Below are positions 11,200-23,189 of a stretch of DNA of 64,000 nt, one piece after another. Made by a program: the position numbers and the translations under genes. The stretch's first letter is position 1, and each line of letters starts with the position of its first letter. Source of the stretch: Megalonaias nervosa (Eukaryota; Mollusca; Bivalvia; Unionida; Unionidae); NCBI GenBank assembly GCA_016617855.1, contig JAECUM010009742.1, positions 1-64,000 on the forward strand, given 5' to 3'. The notes under the pieces were generated by a model. The model was given only the letters and a program-made list of their open reading frames with translations. It searched no databases and was not told where the DNA came from.

Positions 11200-11585
11200 T
11201 GTGACCTCCAAAACTTGATGTAATAACAATACTACACAGCCATCACTGCCATCCCCCAAAATCTATGTAGTAACATTACCCTATTTCCAAGCACTGATTT
11301 TGTGATCTCCAAAACCTGATGTAATAACAATACTACATAGCTATCTGCCAAACCATGTAGTAATATTACCCTATTTACAGGCACTAATAGTTTGAGCTCC
11401 AAAACCTGATGTAGTAACAAAACTACATAGCGAACCCATCAATCCATGTACATGTATTAACATTACCCTATTTCCATGCACTGACTTTGTGATCTCCAAG
11501 ACATGATGTAGTAACAATATTACATAGCTCTCCTGCTATCCCCACACCCATGTAGTAACATTACTCTATTTCCATGGTAACAGTC
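11200..11585. repeat. ~95 bp imperfect tandem repeat, about four copies
   Basis: The landmark GATGTA(A/G)TAACAA recurs at 11218, 11318, 11408 and 11505, giving spacings of 100, 90 and 97 bases. Each unit has TACTACATAG followed 15-25 bases later by CATGTAGTA, so it can form a short stem. A partial related piece lies at 11,756-11,776, beside the SINE. Confidence 0.75.
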
Positions 11586-11755
11586 TAACATTCATTTTGT
11601 CATTTAAAAATTACGATGTACTCTCTAGTAAGATTATTACAGTTATGCCTCACACTGCCTCCAGAATATAAAAGAAAATTCAGTGTTGTCTTTCTTATAG
11701 GACATTAACTTTCTATTTAATATTAAATATCATTACTACTTGCAAATCCATTCTT

Positions 11756-12095
11756 CATAGTAGTATTACCATTTCCGTGGCCTAAGTGGATAAACGATCC
11801 GCCTCAGATGCGGGAGCTCACAGGTTTGAACCCTGGCTGAGTCATACCAGAGATTTATCAATATGGTACTAACAGCTACCTTGCTAGGTGCTCAGCATTA
11901 AAAGGTTAGTGTTAAGATTGGATGGCCTGGTGTCAGGATAATGTGACTGGGTGAGACATTATGCTACATGACTGTGGCATGATGCCCCAGTGCTAGACAT
12001 CACTATAAACTGCCACACAGACATCAGAGCGATATGACTGAAAAATTGTTAAATCTACATTAAAAACCCGAATTACACATACATAGTAATATTAC
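11756..12095 (+). mobile_element. tRNA-derived SINE (SINE 1) with target-site duplication
   Basis: The head is tRNA-like, with a box A-like TGGCCTAAGTGGA at 11778-11790 and a box B-like GGTTTGAACCC at 11823-11833. The body shares with SINE 2 the segments CTCAGCATTAA.AGGTTAGT, GTGACTGGGTG and TGCTAGACATCACTATAAACTG. The tail near 12,050-12,068 (TGTTAAATCTACATTAAAAA) resembles the tail of molluscan SINEs. The element is about 311 bp (11771-12081). It is flanked by CATAGTAGTATTAC (11756-11769) and CATAGTAATATTAC (12082-12095), a 14-base target duplication with one mismatch. Transcription would be by RNA polymerase III; mobilisation needs a partner LINE. Confidence 0.85.
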
Positions 12096-13325
12096 TCTAC
12101 TGATTATCAACTGTGACTACCTTCCCAAGTCAACATTGCTGATCACCATGCTCAATGTGTAATGATAGAACCCATCATATGATTTAGTGTAGAATACGAA
12201 AATTCCATTCAAATCTTAGAAGTTTAAGTCATACACAACGATCTGCTAAGTGTTTAATGCAAATTTGTAATCCCAAGGATGGAATTTTCAATCCTACACT
12301 AAAGCACAATGATGGGTATCTTTTTCTCACATTTCTCTGCTAAAAGGGTAGTCCAGGTCAAAAATGCATACTGTGAATACTGCTGTAACTTTCAAGCTGC
12401 AAACAACCACTTAAAATTTCCTTACCGTATCACAGAACATACAAAGTTAGGTTTACACTGAAATATTCGTTGTAACTTTCAATGACATTTAAAAACATTT
12501 CAGCTTTCCAGGAACAGTACCAGTAGTTAAAATGGCTATGGTAATTGCAATACATAGAGTCTGAACTGTGTACTGAATATAGCTTGTGCAGTGATACAGA
12601 TATTAACTGATCACAAGATCAAGTTCACTTTTACTAATAAGATTAATCAAGACAGACAAATAATAAAAACATAGTTCTCGATTCAACTTGGGGCAAGAAT
12701 TGATTTAAACTTCAGACAAAATACTGAGAATATACATTTTTAAACAAAAATTAATTACAACAGCTTTTTCAACTCAGATTTGGACTGTAAATGCTGTTCA
12801 TGTAGCTAAGTCGATCAGTGTGAAATATGTTTGTGGGACTTAAACCACAGTTCAATTTAATATGCAAATATGTTGCAAATAATGTTTAATCTGATTATTG
12901 GGAAACAATTTCAAGTGATGATGCAACCAAGTGTTTGACATTTTGTGTGCACTATGATCCCTGTAAATTGTCAATATATTCAGAAGTCATGATAAAGGTC
13001 AGGTGTGCAGCATGAGCAAGCAATCTTGCACTGGGTTTGTTAAGTGGAAAATACAACCATACACATACGAATGTGAGAATATTATTATATTGCCTAGTTG
13101 AGGTCAGCACAGGTGATTAGGATGCATGTAATTTAAAAATCAGATACTTTCGTCATGCTGGAATAAGCCTGGAATAGATAAGCTGAGATCAGCCCAGAAT
13201 ACACTCTAATGCTGGGATCAGCCTAGCATAGATTGGAAAACATTATAATCCCATAAAGTGTTTCATTCAGATTCAGCTCACGTGTAACCCCTATATAGAG
13301 AGAGCCAAAGTTTTATTATGTGTGT

Positions 13326-13327
<2 letters not shown>
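12096..13327. other. AT-rich block, nothing recognised
   Basis: No open frame, repeat or RNA gene was recognised. A pair of similar segments (AGCCTGGAATAGATA and AGCCTAGCATAGATT, about 13,166-13,234) is a short imperfect duplication. Confidence 0.5.

Positions 13328-13379
<52 letters not shown>
13328..13379. repeat. (GT)n microsatellite
   Basis: An almost pure GT tract of about 52 bases. Any frame through it is low complexity only. Confidence 0.97.
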
Positions 13380-13381
<2 letters not shown>

Positions 13382-13893
13382 AGTGACTTGGTGGTACATC
13401 TGACATTTGCTATCATGAATAGAGTTGAATTGAGAAGTAGGTTAGTATACCCATGTTGTGTTTATTTTTCACACATGGTTTGTATGAAGCATTTATTTAT
13501 ACTTGTCTATATTTGTTTTTAGTAAATTCGGTTTATAAGGTCAATGAAATAAACTAGTTGTAATTTTGTTATATTACTACATAGCAGATACAACTTTGTC
13601 AGACTTTATCTGGCTCACACAAATATTACTAAAATATAGATCTCCAAACTCAGTTGAACAAGATTACAACATAGCCCAGATGTGTATATACGACTGTAAG
13701 TCGAACTCCTTGTAGTAATATTATATTTTAATAGAAGGTATAGATATTTCAATTTACAATTTTATAAACAACTGTTTAAGCCTTTTACTATCACCATGTA
13801 TAACAATAAAAACTTCTACAATTATAGCTTGGCATTCTTTAGTCAATTACAAAAAATCCTATTATCCACTTACATCATTGTATACATGAGTGT

Positions 13894-13975
13894 TGTTACG
13901 TATCGGCTCGTTTAAAGTAACATAAAGAAAAGAGTGACGACAACAAGCTTTGTAAATTTTAACAAAAATCTGGTT
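13894..13975 (-). mobile_element. LTR fragment related to the 19.1 kb LTR
   Basis: Begins TGTTACGTATCGGCTCG and continues with AAAGAGTGACGACAACAAGCTTTGTAAA, closely matching the end of the LTR at 19144 and the solo LTR at 47023. Similarity fades after about 13,975, so this is a truncated piece. Confidence 0.75.
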
Positions 13976-16900
13976 TGCTTGAAATAAAATGAATTTCAGT
14001 AGACCAAATAATGCTACCACATAAAGTTAAATGATGAAAAACTAATCTTAAAATCATATTAATGCTAACTATTAATTTTGAGCAATGTATCCGAGTAGAT
14101 CAAGATAAAACTAAGTTTGTAATAGAAGAACAATGCTTAAGGAATTGTATTTATTGCCAACTATTTGAAGAATTGTTTTTGGATTACTGAGAAATAATGA
14201 AACAGGATCAAATGGCCATGATATTTCAGTTTCTATATCTGACAGTCAACCACAGAAGAAGCAGACAGAAAAATACATTTTTCATTACTTGGTCAGATTA
14301 AACCACCCTCACCTATACAATTTAGAGCAATAAATAGGAATAAAAACGAACAAGAAAATTAAGATTAATTGCTATGCAACAATAACTCAGATCTTACAGT
14401 AAGTTTGAGTATGCTTTTGAAGTTGATAATTAATAGGTATATTCACCATTTATGTGATATTTAATGTAGACGTCGATTCTCTAACTAGCATCGGCGTAGA
14501 GGAACTCATACGCTTGATTACTGCAATCACTTTCAGACTGTTTCTGGTATTTCTCTGCTTGAACAAGAAATACAACTAGACAATTTAATCAAGCAATCAC
14601 ACATATTAAATAGATGAGCGATGTTAGATCGCAGAATATTTCAATGACCGAAGAAATTCAGTGAAGAAAGTTCTTAAGCAGTTCGAGTTTAAACAGATAC
14701 AAGATCTAGCCAATGAACCAAAAAACAGAGTGAAAAATCTTATAACAATTTAAGTTAGCACACGCTCTAAGTTTACATTGTCCGTATTTAAGAACTGAAT
14801 GGGAGTGAGGGAGATATGTTAAGTAAAAAGTGCAAACATCATATGACGATTTTATCTGGATGGAACATAGGATGGCAACAGCTTCAGTCGGAATGCATCT
14901 AGCAGCTGATAGTTTAAGAGTGATGTAAATAGCTACAAGATTTTTAATCCCTCTAACGTTAGAAGAATGAGTGTAACTTTACTTGTATCCGATGCAAAGG
15001 TTTTCAACGAAAGATGGTACATAGTATAGTTTTTAAACACAATGAATTTACAACCACTAATTTAAGTAAATTAAACAGTATTATGAGATTATGGGTAAAA
15101 CAATAAGCGATAATCATTTATCACGAATAATTCAATATAATGGTTAATAAGTTCCTAAAAAAAGCAATATACAGTAAACGGATAATCTTTATTGGTTGCT
15201 TAATTGTTAGCTGTATTAGGCGTCATTATATTCTGCACTATATATAATATATGTTTTATTTATTTTTTTGCAATATTTAGAATTATTACAACGCTGTCGT
15301 CTATTATATCAACGACAAGAATGAAATAGAAAATGTTTTAATTCCATAGGGGTTTACAATTTAGATATGTGCATGAACAAAGTCAGAAAATGAATGACAT
15401 CTAATAATGTCAGTGACGAAAGCATATATATTGAATGTCAGAAATATAACTCTAGAGGTTTAGTAACTCCAAGCAATACTAACAAAATGTACGTAACGGC
15501 TACAACATTAAAATGGTATGATTCAGTAATCATATATCTTTAAAACATAGACTGAAATATGTACAGTATGTGGGTTTCTGAAGCCTTAAGATGTATACAG
15601 GTTTTTTGAGCAGCTGATTTCTACAATGAGTTACTCAAATGGATACTGTTAAAGTCTTATAAAGTCAAAACATATTGAATTAAGCAACAAAATAAAGTCT
15701 CATAAAGATCAAGATTTTGTGGCTGCAAAAAATGAAGTAGCTGCTGAAATGGAAAGGAAAAGAAGTTAGCAAAGAGTTAACAAAGCCAGTAATGACAAAA
15801 AGGAATACGTTCTACCATATATGTAAGAATATACAACTCGAAAATGTCTTAATTTAATGGTATTATGCAAGGAAGTATTGAATCATTAAATAAGAGGGTT
15901 CAATGATCAGACAAATAATTGATTAATATAGATAACAAGTTTACAACAGAAACAAAATCAACACAATAATGAGATACAATTGCAACGAAACAATATCAAT
16001 TAAAAGACGACAGATTAATTGAAAGGTCATCACAAACATGTAACAATCAGGGCTAGTATTATAAACTTGAAAACTGACTCAAATAAAAGACTTTAGCATT
16101 AAGTGAATACATTCAAAACAGAATTAAACACAGAGATGTGCATAAATACTATCACATGAAATACTATAATTGATAATACAGTGGAGAAACTGCAACAGTG
16201 TGTTTGGCCGTAATTTGAGCTTAAAAACGTGGATGATGAATTACGTAAACGTATGAGGCTTATTTATTTTAATAATACATTTGAAACCGCGTAGTTTCAA
16301 TATATTGTATTCAGAATGTACTTGTTCTGAGATGATAAAGGTGCCGAAATAGTTGTATACAGCTGGATGTATGGAATGCTCAGATTACTTGACAAATATT
16401 CGCTACACTTTATAATGCATCATATTCAATGAAACAAACCAGGTTTATGTTCTATTTTGTAAACTTAAGCATTGAATCCAAAATTGATCTTAAATGATAT
16501 AATACGTTAGTGGCATAAAATCAAGAAAATGCAGATACACTAGGTCACTTAAGCCATCATATAATAAAATAACGAAAACATATTGAGAAGAGATTTTCTT
16601 CTTGACTAAAAAAATACAAAGTTATAGTTTAATTCCATTAATATTTGATATCAGGGACAATATGACAATTTATTATTATTAAATGACACAATATACCAAC
16701 AGCAGAAGCAATAACGCAAAAGCAGTAGTAATGACTGGAATAATATTTGCTACCTGTTTAAAGGTATTAATCTATTCAAGCTTTTAGATTCAAATAGATC
16801 TTATGACACGAGAATACGACCTAGTAGATCACTGAAAGTAATACAGACAATGACTGATGAGCTCAAAGAAAGCAAAGCAAAAAGACTCGATCATTTAAAT

Positions 16901-19143
16901 AAATAAATTAAGAGACAAAGATCTGGATCCTCAGTATTTAACAAATATCAAACAAGCTTTCTCTCTTGGTTCTATTTATCATGATTACGTTCAGAGAAAC
17001 ATAGGCAATATAAAGTGTATGATTTGTACAAGTCGTCCGATTAGTCATTAACATATGAGTATGTTTTAAGCACACATGTAATGGGTATCAGTGCATTGAC
17101 AGTGAACAATGCTGTTTTTTTCACATAGGCTGAATGTGTTATTTCTCTTTTGGCTGACAATGCTATTTGGTTCCTTTTGCTTTAGTTTTTTCTTTGCAAT
17201 TGCATTTTAACAGTCGCTTTTTTCTTTCTATAGAAAGAAAAAATGAAAAGGGCCCATATAGAAAAGTAGAAATTATTAGAAATATAAACTATCACCGACT
17301 CCACAAAATCATATAGATAGTACTAAATACTTGTTTGTTTATGATCTATATCTCTAACATCATAAGGTTTATTAGTTTTGGTTATATGTATCTTGATTGC
17401 AGGTACTATCCCTGTAATTGTAGGCACTGCCGTCCAAATTACAAGGCTTTCACAATTTGGATCCTTCTCATCGATATAATTATGGATAGTATTATCTTCT
17501 TTTATTTTGGTTGCTTCATAATTTATGCTGAAATGTTGTGTTATGATATCATCTGTTGCTACATCGATGAAAGGAAATAGTCCATCCTATGTTTTCTTCA
17601 ACATATCTTTGCCCTTGCTTCGCTGTAGTAGGCATTAAATTTAACTCTTCAGCTAACATTTTTCTCCAGTATTCAACTGTCCAGCTTGGAAATTATATTC
17701 TTGTCCGTATGCATATAACACAGCTGGTGCAGGTTTTCCAAATCCTTGACGTATGAATTTGATATTGCTCGTGGTCATAATCAATAAGATCTTGATTTTT
17801 TCCATTAATGTCTCCACTCGTGATGACGATAAGTATCAAAGTTATTACAAAGTATGCTAAATTCTATTAGATCCATATTTTCGTTATTGAATTAAAAGAT
17901 TAATCAAAGCTATTAATATGAAGCATTAGGCCAATATTTTACTTATGTAGAAGTATATATAAACCTATATCATGATTTTACCAACTCTAATATACATAGA
18001 TCAGATAAATACAAAGAAGATATTCCGTATCCTATTGTTGCCGTCCATATTGCCAGATTTAATGTGTTTGGACATACTTTGATCTCTCATTATGCTCTAT
18101 ATCTAGTTATTGACATCTTCGTTTTCAAATTGTGAATTGTAACATTAATATATAACGGATTGCGTGATAATTGATTATTTTTTGAGTATTTTAGCATTAC
18201 ATATTTCAAATCATTCACTATTTATTTATCAGCTGGAACATAAAACTAACTACTTGGACAAGCCTATGGTACAACGTTTGTTATTTGCTTAAAGTTTTAA
18301 CATTCTTTTCTAACTCCTGAAGTCCATTATTTATTTATTGTATTATAAATGTTAAACTTGTAGCCACCAAATAATGATGTTATCATTATAACGCTACATA
18401 ATACTTACCAGAGGTTATTATCATGATGGTGAGTCCTAGTTACGTGAGGTGGTTGCTTGAAATCACTGACACTGTCTTTGTTTATTACTGGAGTAGTTTG
18501 GGACAACGGATTCGTTTGAATAAAATATATCCATGTAGACTTAATTAACATTCTCAAGAAAATCAGATTCTTGGTAATAAACTAAAGAAAATTTTGAAAC
18601 ATACTGAGAATTATGTCTTTTTATAGTTTAAGGTGAGTACTCTAGTTATCTTTCTTCTTTATTCTGGTCTAACGGCTTGTATTTAAAAACAAACAAAATA
18701 ACATTGGTGGATAGGAGAGTTGGTGGCTTAAGGTTGTTAAATGTCAACGTTTGTGATGTAGTGTTTGTTTGTTGCAAAATAGTATGGGCCTTTGGACCAA
18801 TGGTCTTTCCCTAATATGAGAGTTAGTAGCCTAGGCCTTTTTAACTTTAAGGCTTGGTAATCTTGTGGGGGGTTTCCTAAAATGTTTAATATCGTGGTTT
18901 ATGTCTTTTTTTTTTATTAATTTAAGCGGTGGAGGACATGTATTGTTATAGATTTTGAGGGTTTGTGATCTATGGGTTTTGAAAAAAAAAGGATTGGTAC
19001 CCGAGAGGTGTTTTAAATTTCGGTCAGTTGTGTTCTAGTGGGTTTTGTTTTTGTTTTTTTTGTTTGTAGGGTTGGTAGTCCAGTGTTTCTTTTCAAATAT
19101 TCGACAGTTGATGACCTAGTTATTTTTTGTTTTTATGTGGTGG
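13976..19143. other. Long AT-rich block without recognised genes
   Basis: No gene was recognised over 5 kb. Stop codons are dense in all frames. An 81-codon frame at 17,335-17,580 is Ile/Tyr/Phe/Cys-rich, as expected from chance translation of AT-rich DNA. A perfect 26 bp palindrome lies at 17218-17243 (TTTTTTCTTTCTA and its complement). The G/T-rich stretch at about 18,640-19,140 on the plus strand has no identifiable origin. Confidence 0.45.
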
Positions 19144-20032
19144 TGTTACGTGTCTAGGCACGAACTAAAGTAACAAAGAAAAGAGTGAAGCCAACAAGCT
19201 TTGTAAAATTCAACAAAATAATTTATTTCCCTAGAAAAACAAGGTAAAAATAAGAAATAGGACTTACGGTTTATGATTCTAATCCAAAATTAATCCAAGA
19301 ATTAATAAATGTAAGTCCTATCACCAAAATGTTCTAAGTGAACCACAGTTCGAATCGCGATGAAGTTGGAAGATGCAAGACGATGACATCCTCTATAATC
19401 TACTTGTGTTATCGTGTCAACCGTTCCTTGCTGAATCACCAAGAATAATATTCCAGATTGGAATTCCGAATAATTTCCAATAAATATCTTTCTCTAAGAA
19501 CTCTGATGAGCACTAGTATTTTCCAGGGTAAATAAATTACTTTAAACTGAATTAAAACAAAATAATTCAACTCAAACTGGTCACAACAAAAACATCTTTG
19601 AGCTCCAAAGGTCAGAAGCCTAACTGACAATTTCTTCTCCAAAATAACGACTATACGGTAAATTAAGACGTAAAACAGAGTCCCGTATGGGGTCACGTGA
19701 TCACTTTTTCCAAAGCGGGGTAAATACATTACATGCCGATTATCACGTACGCTATGTACGGATTTGATTACACTGAACGAATCTTACTATAAGATTCATC
19801 AATAACAAAGTTGTATACACCAAACTAAGAATTGCCTCTGAATGAAGGTCACCAAAAGATATAACGTTTCTATTACTGCTTGTTTATCAGGACGAACAGA
19901 ACTGAGCCGAATTTTCTGGAAAAATGTCATATCCAGTGAACAAAGTTATCATTACAATATCATGTAATGAAATAAAAACAAATAAAAAAAATTAAACTAA
20001 CAAACAAGTAATTAAATTACATATACATAACA
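19144..20032 (-). repeat. 3' LTR of the Gypsy element (889 bp)
   Basis: In the element's orientation it starts TGTTATGTATATG at 20032 and ends CACGTAACA at 19144, with TGTTA/TAACA inverted ends. It lies directly beside a purine run in the internal region. A polyadenylation hexamer (AATAAA, plus-strand TTTATT near 19,221) lies about 75 bases before its end and is kept in the related LTRs at 47 and 53.9 kb. No target-site duplication can be checked because the 5' LTR is missing. Confidence 0.85.
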
Positions 20033-20082
20033 CTTTCCCCCATAAAGAAAAAAGAAAGATTTATAAAATAAATCTTTCTTTT
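20033..20082 (-). promoter_or_regulatory. Polypurine tract plus 14 bp perfect hairpin
   Basis: On the minus strand GGGGGAAAG directly precedes the LTR start, in the position of the polypurine tract that primes plus-strand DNA synthesis. Next to it, 20050-20063 and 20069-20082 are exact inverted repeats of 14 bases with a 5-base loop. The hairpin may be chance in AT-rich DNA or part of the 3' untranslated region. Confidence 0.6.
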
Positions 20083-20168
20083 CACCATATGTTAATTATA
20101 CATGAGTCAAAACAAAATTACATAAGAAGAACTCTTATGAATTAAACAAATTGTACATGAAATAATAT

Positions 20169-20664
20169 TTATATACACGGGGAAAGTGCTATGAAATTGT
20201 AAATTCCCTTGATGGGCCTGATGTCAATATTATACTCCTGTAACAACAAACTCCGTCTTAATAATCTTTGATTTTTGTTTTCCATTTTGACGATGAAAGG
20301 TAAGGGGATTGTGATTACTAAACACAGCAATCGGAGAAGGAGCTGAACTAATGTAAACTTCAAAATTTTGTAATCCCAATATCAAAGCCAAACATTCCTT
20401 CTCGATTGGTGAGTAATTTCTTTGGTACTTATTTAATTTCTTAGAAAACTAGAACACTGGGTGATCAACACCATTTCTATCTTCTTGAATCAACACTGCT
20501 CGAACCCCAACATTACTTGCATCAACAGATAGTTTAAAAGATTGACTGAAATTTGGAGCTGTAAGAAGTGGTGCACTCTTAAGTGTGGCCTTTAACTTAT
20601 CAAAAGCCTCCTGATATTTTTCAGTCCAAAGAAATTTGTTTATCTTGCTCAATAAACTTGTCAA
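20169..20664 (-). pseudogene. Gypsy RNase H domain remnant
   Basis: Two minus-strand frames (20664-20449 and 20363-20169) give a continuous RNase H-like reading: a PFKLSVDAS-like start (here FKLSVDASNVGV, with the first catalytic Asp), an IEKECLALILGL helix between the two frames, and an SNHNPLTFI segment where family members have TDHNPL. The usual DALSR ending appears as ALSPC. Stops near 20,448 and 20,364 break it. It would degrade RNA in the RNA:DNA hybrid during reverse transcription. Confidence 0.85.
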
Positions 20665-20677
20665 GGGTTCAGCAATA

Positions 20678-21440
20678 TTAGAAAAATTGGAATAAAAATT
20701 TTCGATAGTACCCAGCCATACCTAAAAATTGCATCAGTTGCTTTTTACTGACAGGCACAGGGAATTCAGAGATAACCTTGACCTTAGCATCTATAGGTTT
20801 AACTTGTCCATGTCCCACAATATGTCCTAGAAATGTCACAAGCAAGCAGAACTCACTTTTAGATAAATTGATTGTCAAAACTTGCATCAGTGAGTCTTTC
20901 AAAAAATTTCCAAATTGCTGCTAGATGTTCTTTCCAGGTGTCATTGTAGATGATGGCATCATCGATGTAAGCATCACAATTATCTAGACCAGAGATAATC
21001 ATATTCATCAAACGTTGAAAGGAACTTGGCGAACCCTTCATCCCAAACAGCATCACTTTATATTGATAAAGTCCATCTGGAGTCACAAATACCGAAATTT
21101 CCTTTGCTCTTTCCGTTAGTGGAATTTGCCAAAATCCTTTCCGAAGGTCAAATTTGGTGACATACTTGGCATTTCCAATTTTATCAATGCAGTCATCGAT
21201 TCTTGGTACTGGAAATGAATCTGTTTTAGTCACACTATTCATCTTCCTATAATCAGTGCTCATATGGAACGTTTTATCTAGTTTCGGAACAAGTATACAT
21301 GGTGAACTCCAGGCACTTTTACTGGGCTCGATAACATCATTCTCCAACAAATAATGAATTTCTTTTATCACGTATTCCTGTTTGAGAGGATTCATTCTGT
21401 ATGGGTGTTGTTTCACATGTTTGGAATTGACAATTTCAAC
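20678..21440 (-). pseudogene. Gypsy reverse transcriptase remnant
   Basis: A 185-codon frame at 21416-20859 covers fingers and palm: KQHPYRMNP near residue 2, the SAWSSPCILVPK segment (residues 34-45), KFDLRKGFWQIPL with the first catalytic Asp (residue 90), the LFGMKGSP turn (123-130) and the YIDD active site (150-153). The next frame (20902-20678) holds the thumb, with FLGHIVGHGQVKP and FLGMAGYYRKF. A frameshift near 20,880 separates them. The catalytic residues are intact. The enzyme copies element RNA into DNA. Just upstream, LFPDVPTR-like residues match the segment that precedes RT in this element type. Confidence 0.92.
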
Positions 21441-21799
21441 GTCTTGAAAATTTTGTTTGTTCTTGTAGGAACGTCTGGAAATAAGTGCTCATATTGAAAT
21501 AATAACTGTTTAAGTTTCATACTTTGTTGTTGCAAATGTAAAATTTTCTGGTCCAGATTACTCATAGTTTTCGGATTCCGAAGATTTGTCACTCCAAAAT
21601 CAATAGAGTCCGATTGAATTCCTTCACTTAAATCCTCAGTGAGTGGGACGGGTACAACTAGATTAATTGCATGATTTACCTGGCTATCTCTCTCAATGTA
21701 CTTGTACTCCTATAATTTATTTAGATCAGAGTACTATTATTATAATTTAACTCGTTCATTTTCGTCTTTGCTTTGTAAGGACCGTAATACCTAATTTGA

Positions 21800-22600
21800 A
21801 GAAAATTTTGACGAACGAGTCAGAGAGAACGATCTCCATTACCACACTCAAAAGTTCTCTCCATTGAAGTTCTGTGAAACCATAATTTCACTTTTGACTT
21901 GAACTGCTGAATGCCAAATTCAAGCATGACTAGCTGAAAAGTCCAGACATAACATGTGACCCTTAATCCGATTGGACAGCTTTGGGAAGGCCAAAATGAG
22001 TAAAATAAACACTTTATCAAAACTTTTACCATTATTTAGTTTTTATATTCCTCAAAGGAATTGTCTCTGGGAATCTTGTTGACGCACACAAAATGGTCAA
22101 CAAGTATTGGTTGCCTGACTTGGTCTTTGGTAAGGGACCAACACAATCTACCATAATTCTGCTAAATGGTTCGTTAATGCAGGAATAGGCTGCAGATGAG
22201 CTTTAGGTATCTTCTGATTGGGCTTTCCTACCATTTGACAAGTATGACAAGATCTGCAGTACTTACAAACATCACTTTTGATTTTTGGCCCATAAAAGTG
22301 AGTCAAGATCTTGTGATAAGTCTTATTAATCCCTAAATGACCAACCAGAGGAGTTTCACGGACCAGACTAAGTATTTCCTGTCTGTAAGATTTTGGAACT
22401 GCAATTTGATAGTTCATTGACCACTCGTCACCAGGAAGTACCTCGGGAGGTCTCCATTTTCTCATAAGAATTCCATTTTTAATGAAATAACAGACAGGTA
22501 CTTCAGTGGCTTCAGTTTCACTAAAGGTCCTATGAAACGAAGAGGAGATCTCAGGATTTGTTTCCTGTTCGACAACAAGTCATTGTCGTTTGTCAACCTG
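21800..22600 (-). pseudogene. Gypsy integrase remnant, located before RT
   Basis: The frame at 22465-22148 holds the H2C2 zinc-binding domain: GHLGINKTYHKILTHFYGPK with both His, then CRSCHTC with both Cys. The catalytic core follows but is broken. MVDCVGPLPK (first catalytic Asp) reads at about 22,160-22,130. The FPKAVQSD-like segment (second Asp) appears near 21,985 after a frameshift. The Glu-containing helix is missing, apparently removed by an internal deletion. It would insert the element DNA. Its place upstream of RT is the diagnostic oddity. Confidence 0.85.
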
Positions 22601-22876
22601 ATTAGGAAAAAGAGAATTAGTAGTTAAAAGAGGATCACTGTGATCAATACCTTTTGATTGATCCAAACAAGGAGTGAAAGTGACCACATCAAAAGCCTGA
22701 CCAATACATTTGTTAGCTAAAGGAATACTTTCCTTATCAATATCATTCTCAAGAGCTCTCTTTGCCATAGCTCTAATAACTGCACATGCTGGGTATAAAT
22801 CAGGCAATTTGTTTTTCAATTTTATCACTTTACTGATCCAAGGAAGGTTTGTCAGTTTCAAGTGGATTAACCACAA
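22580..22876 (-). pseudogene. Linker between protease and integrase
   Basis: A 98-codon frame overlaps the end of the protease frame by a frameshift. It contains LPDLYPACAVIRAMAKRA and later DVVTFTPCLDQ, a spacer typical of this element type. The plus-strand remnant at 42,320-42,470 has a recognisable counterpart (FDEVTSAAFIDQ), which supports homology. No catalytic role is known. Confidence 0.7.
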
Positions 22877-23180
22877 CCTTATCTCTAGTTAGGTCGTTGC
22901 CTAGTAATAAATGAATGTCCTGAACGGGTAAAGAATACACTATTCCGACTGTCACAGGTTTTGAAACTAAGTCTGATGACAAATTTACACAATAGAGAGG
23001 AACATTAAGAAAGCCACACTCTACTCCCCGAATAAGAATCCTATAATTAGAAGAAGACATCTCAGAAAAAGGCAAAGTACCTGATAATAAAAGACTCTGA
23101 GAAGCTCCTGTGTCCCTTAAAATTTTAATAGGGATAGGATTGGCCAAATCACCCAAGAGTGATATAGAACCCTTCGACAT
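22830..23180 (-). pseudogene. Gypsy aspartic protease remnant
   Basis: An open frame of 116 codons holds the active-site motif ILRDTGASQSLLL at residues 19-31 (DTGA 23-26), a flap-like GVECGFLNVPLY region, and the C-terminal LLLGNDL at about residues 91-97, the usual (I/L)LG.D motif. Length fits a retrotransposon protease. It cleaves the Gag-Pol polyprotein. The frame is intact for its core but joins the linker only by a frameshift near 22,840. Confidence 0.88.
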
Positions 23181-23189
23181 GAATAATAA

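Noticed and set aside
11232..11420. Leucine-rich 62-codon repeat protein
   Set aside because: It is the translation of the ~95 bp tandem repeat; unit spacings of 90-100 do not preserve the frame.
11774..11850. Functional tRNA gene
   Set aside because: Box A and B are present but the sequence continues into a SINE body with target duplications and does not fold cleanly as a complete tRNA.
17335..17580. 81-codon protein gene
   Set aside because: Ile/Tyr/Phe/Cys-rich composition expected from AT-rich noise, with no motif or splice context.
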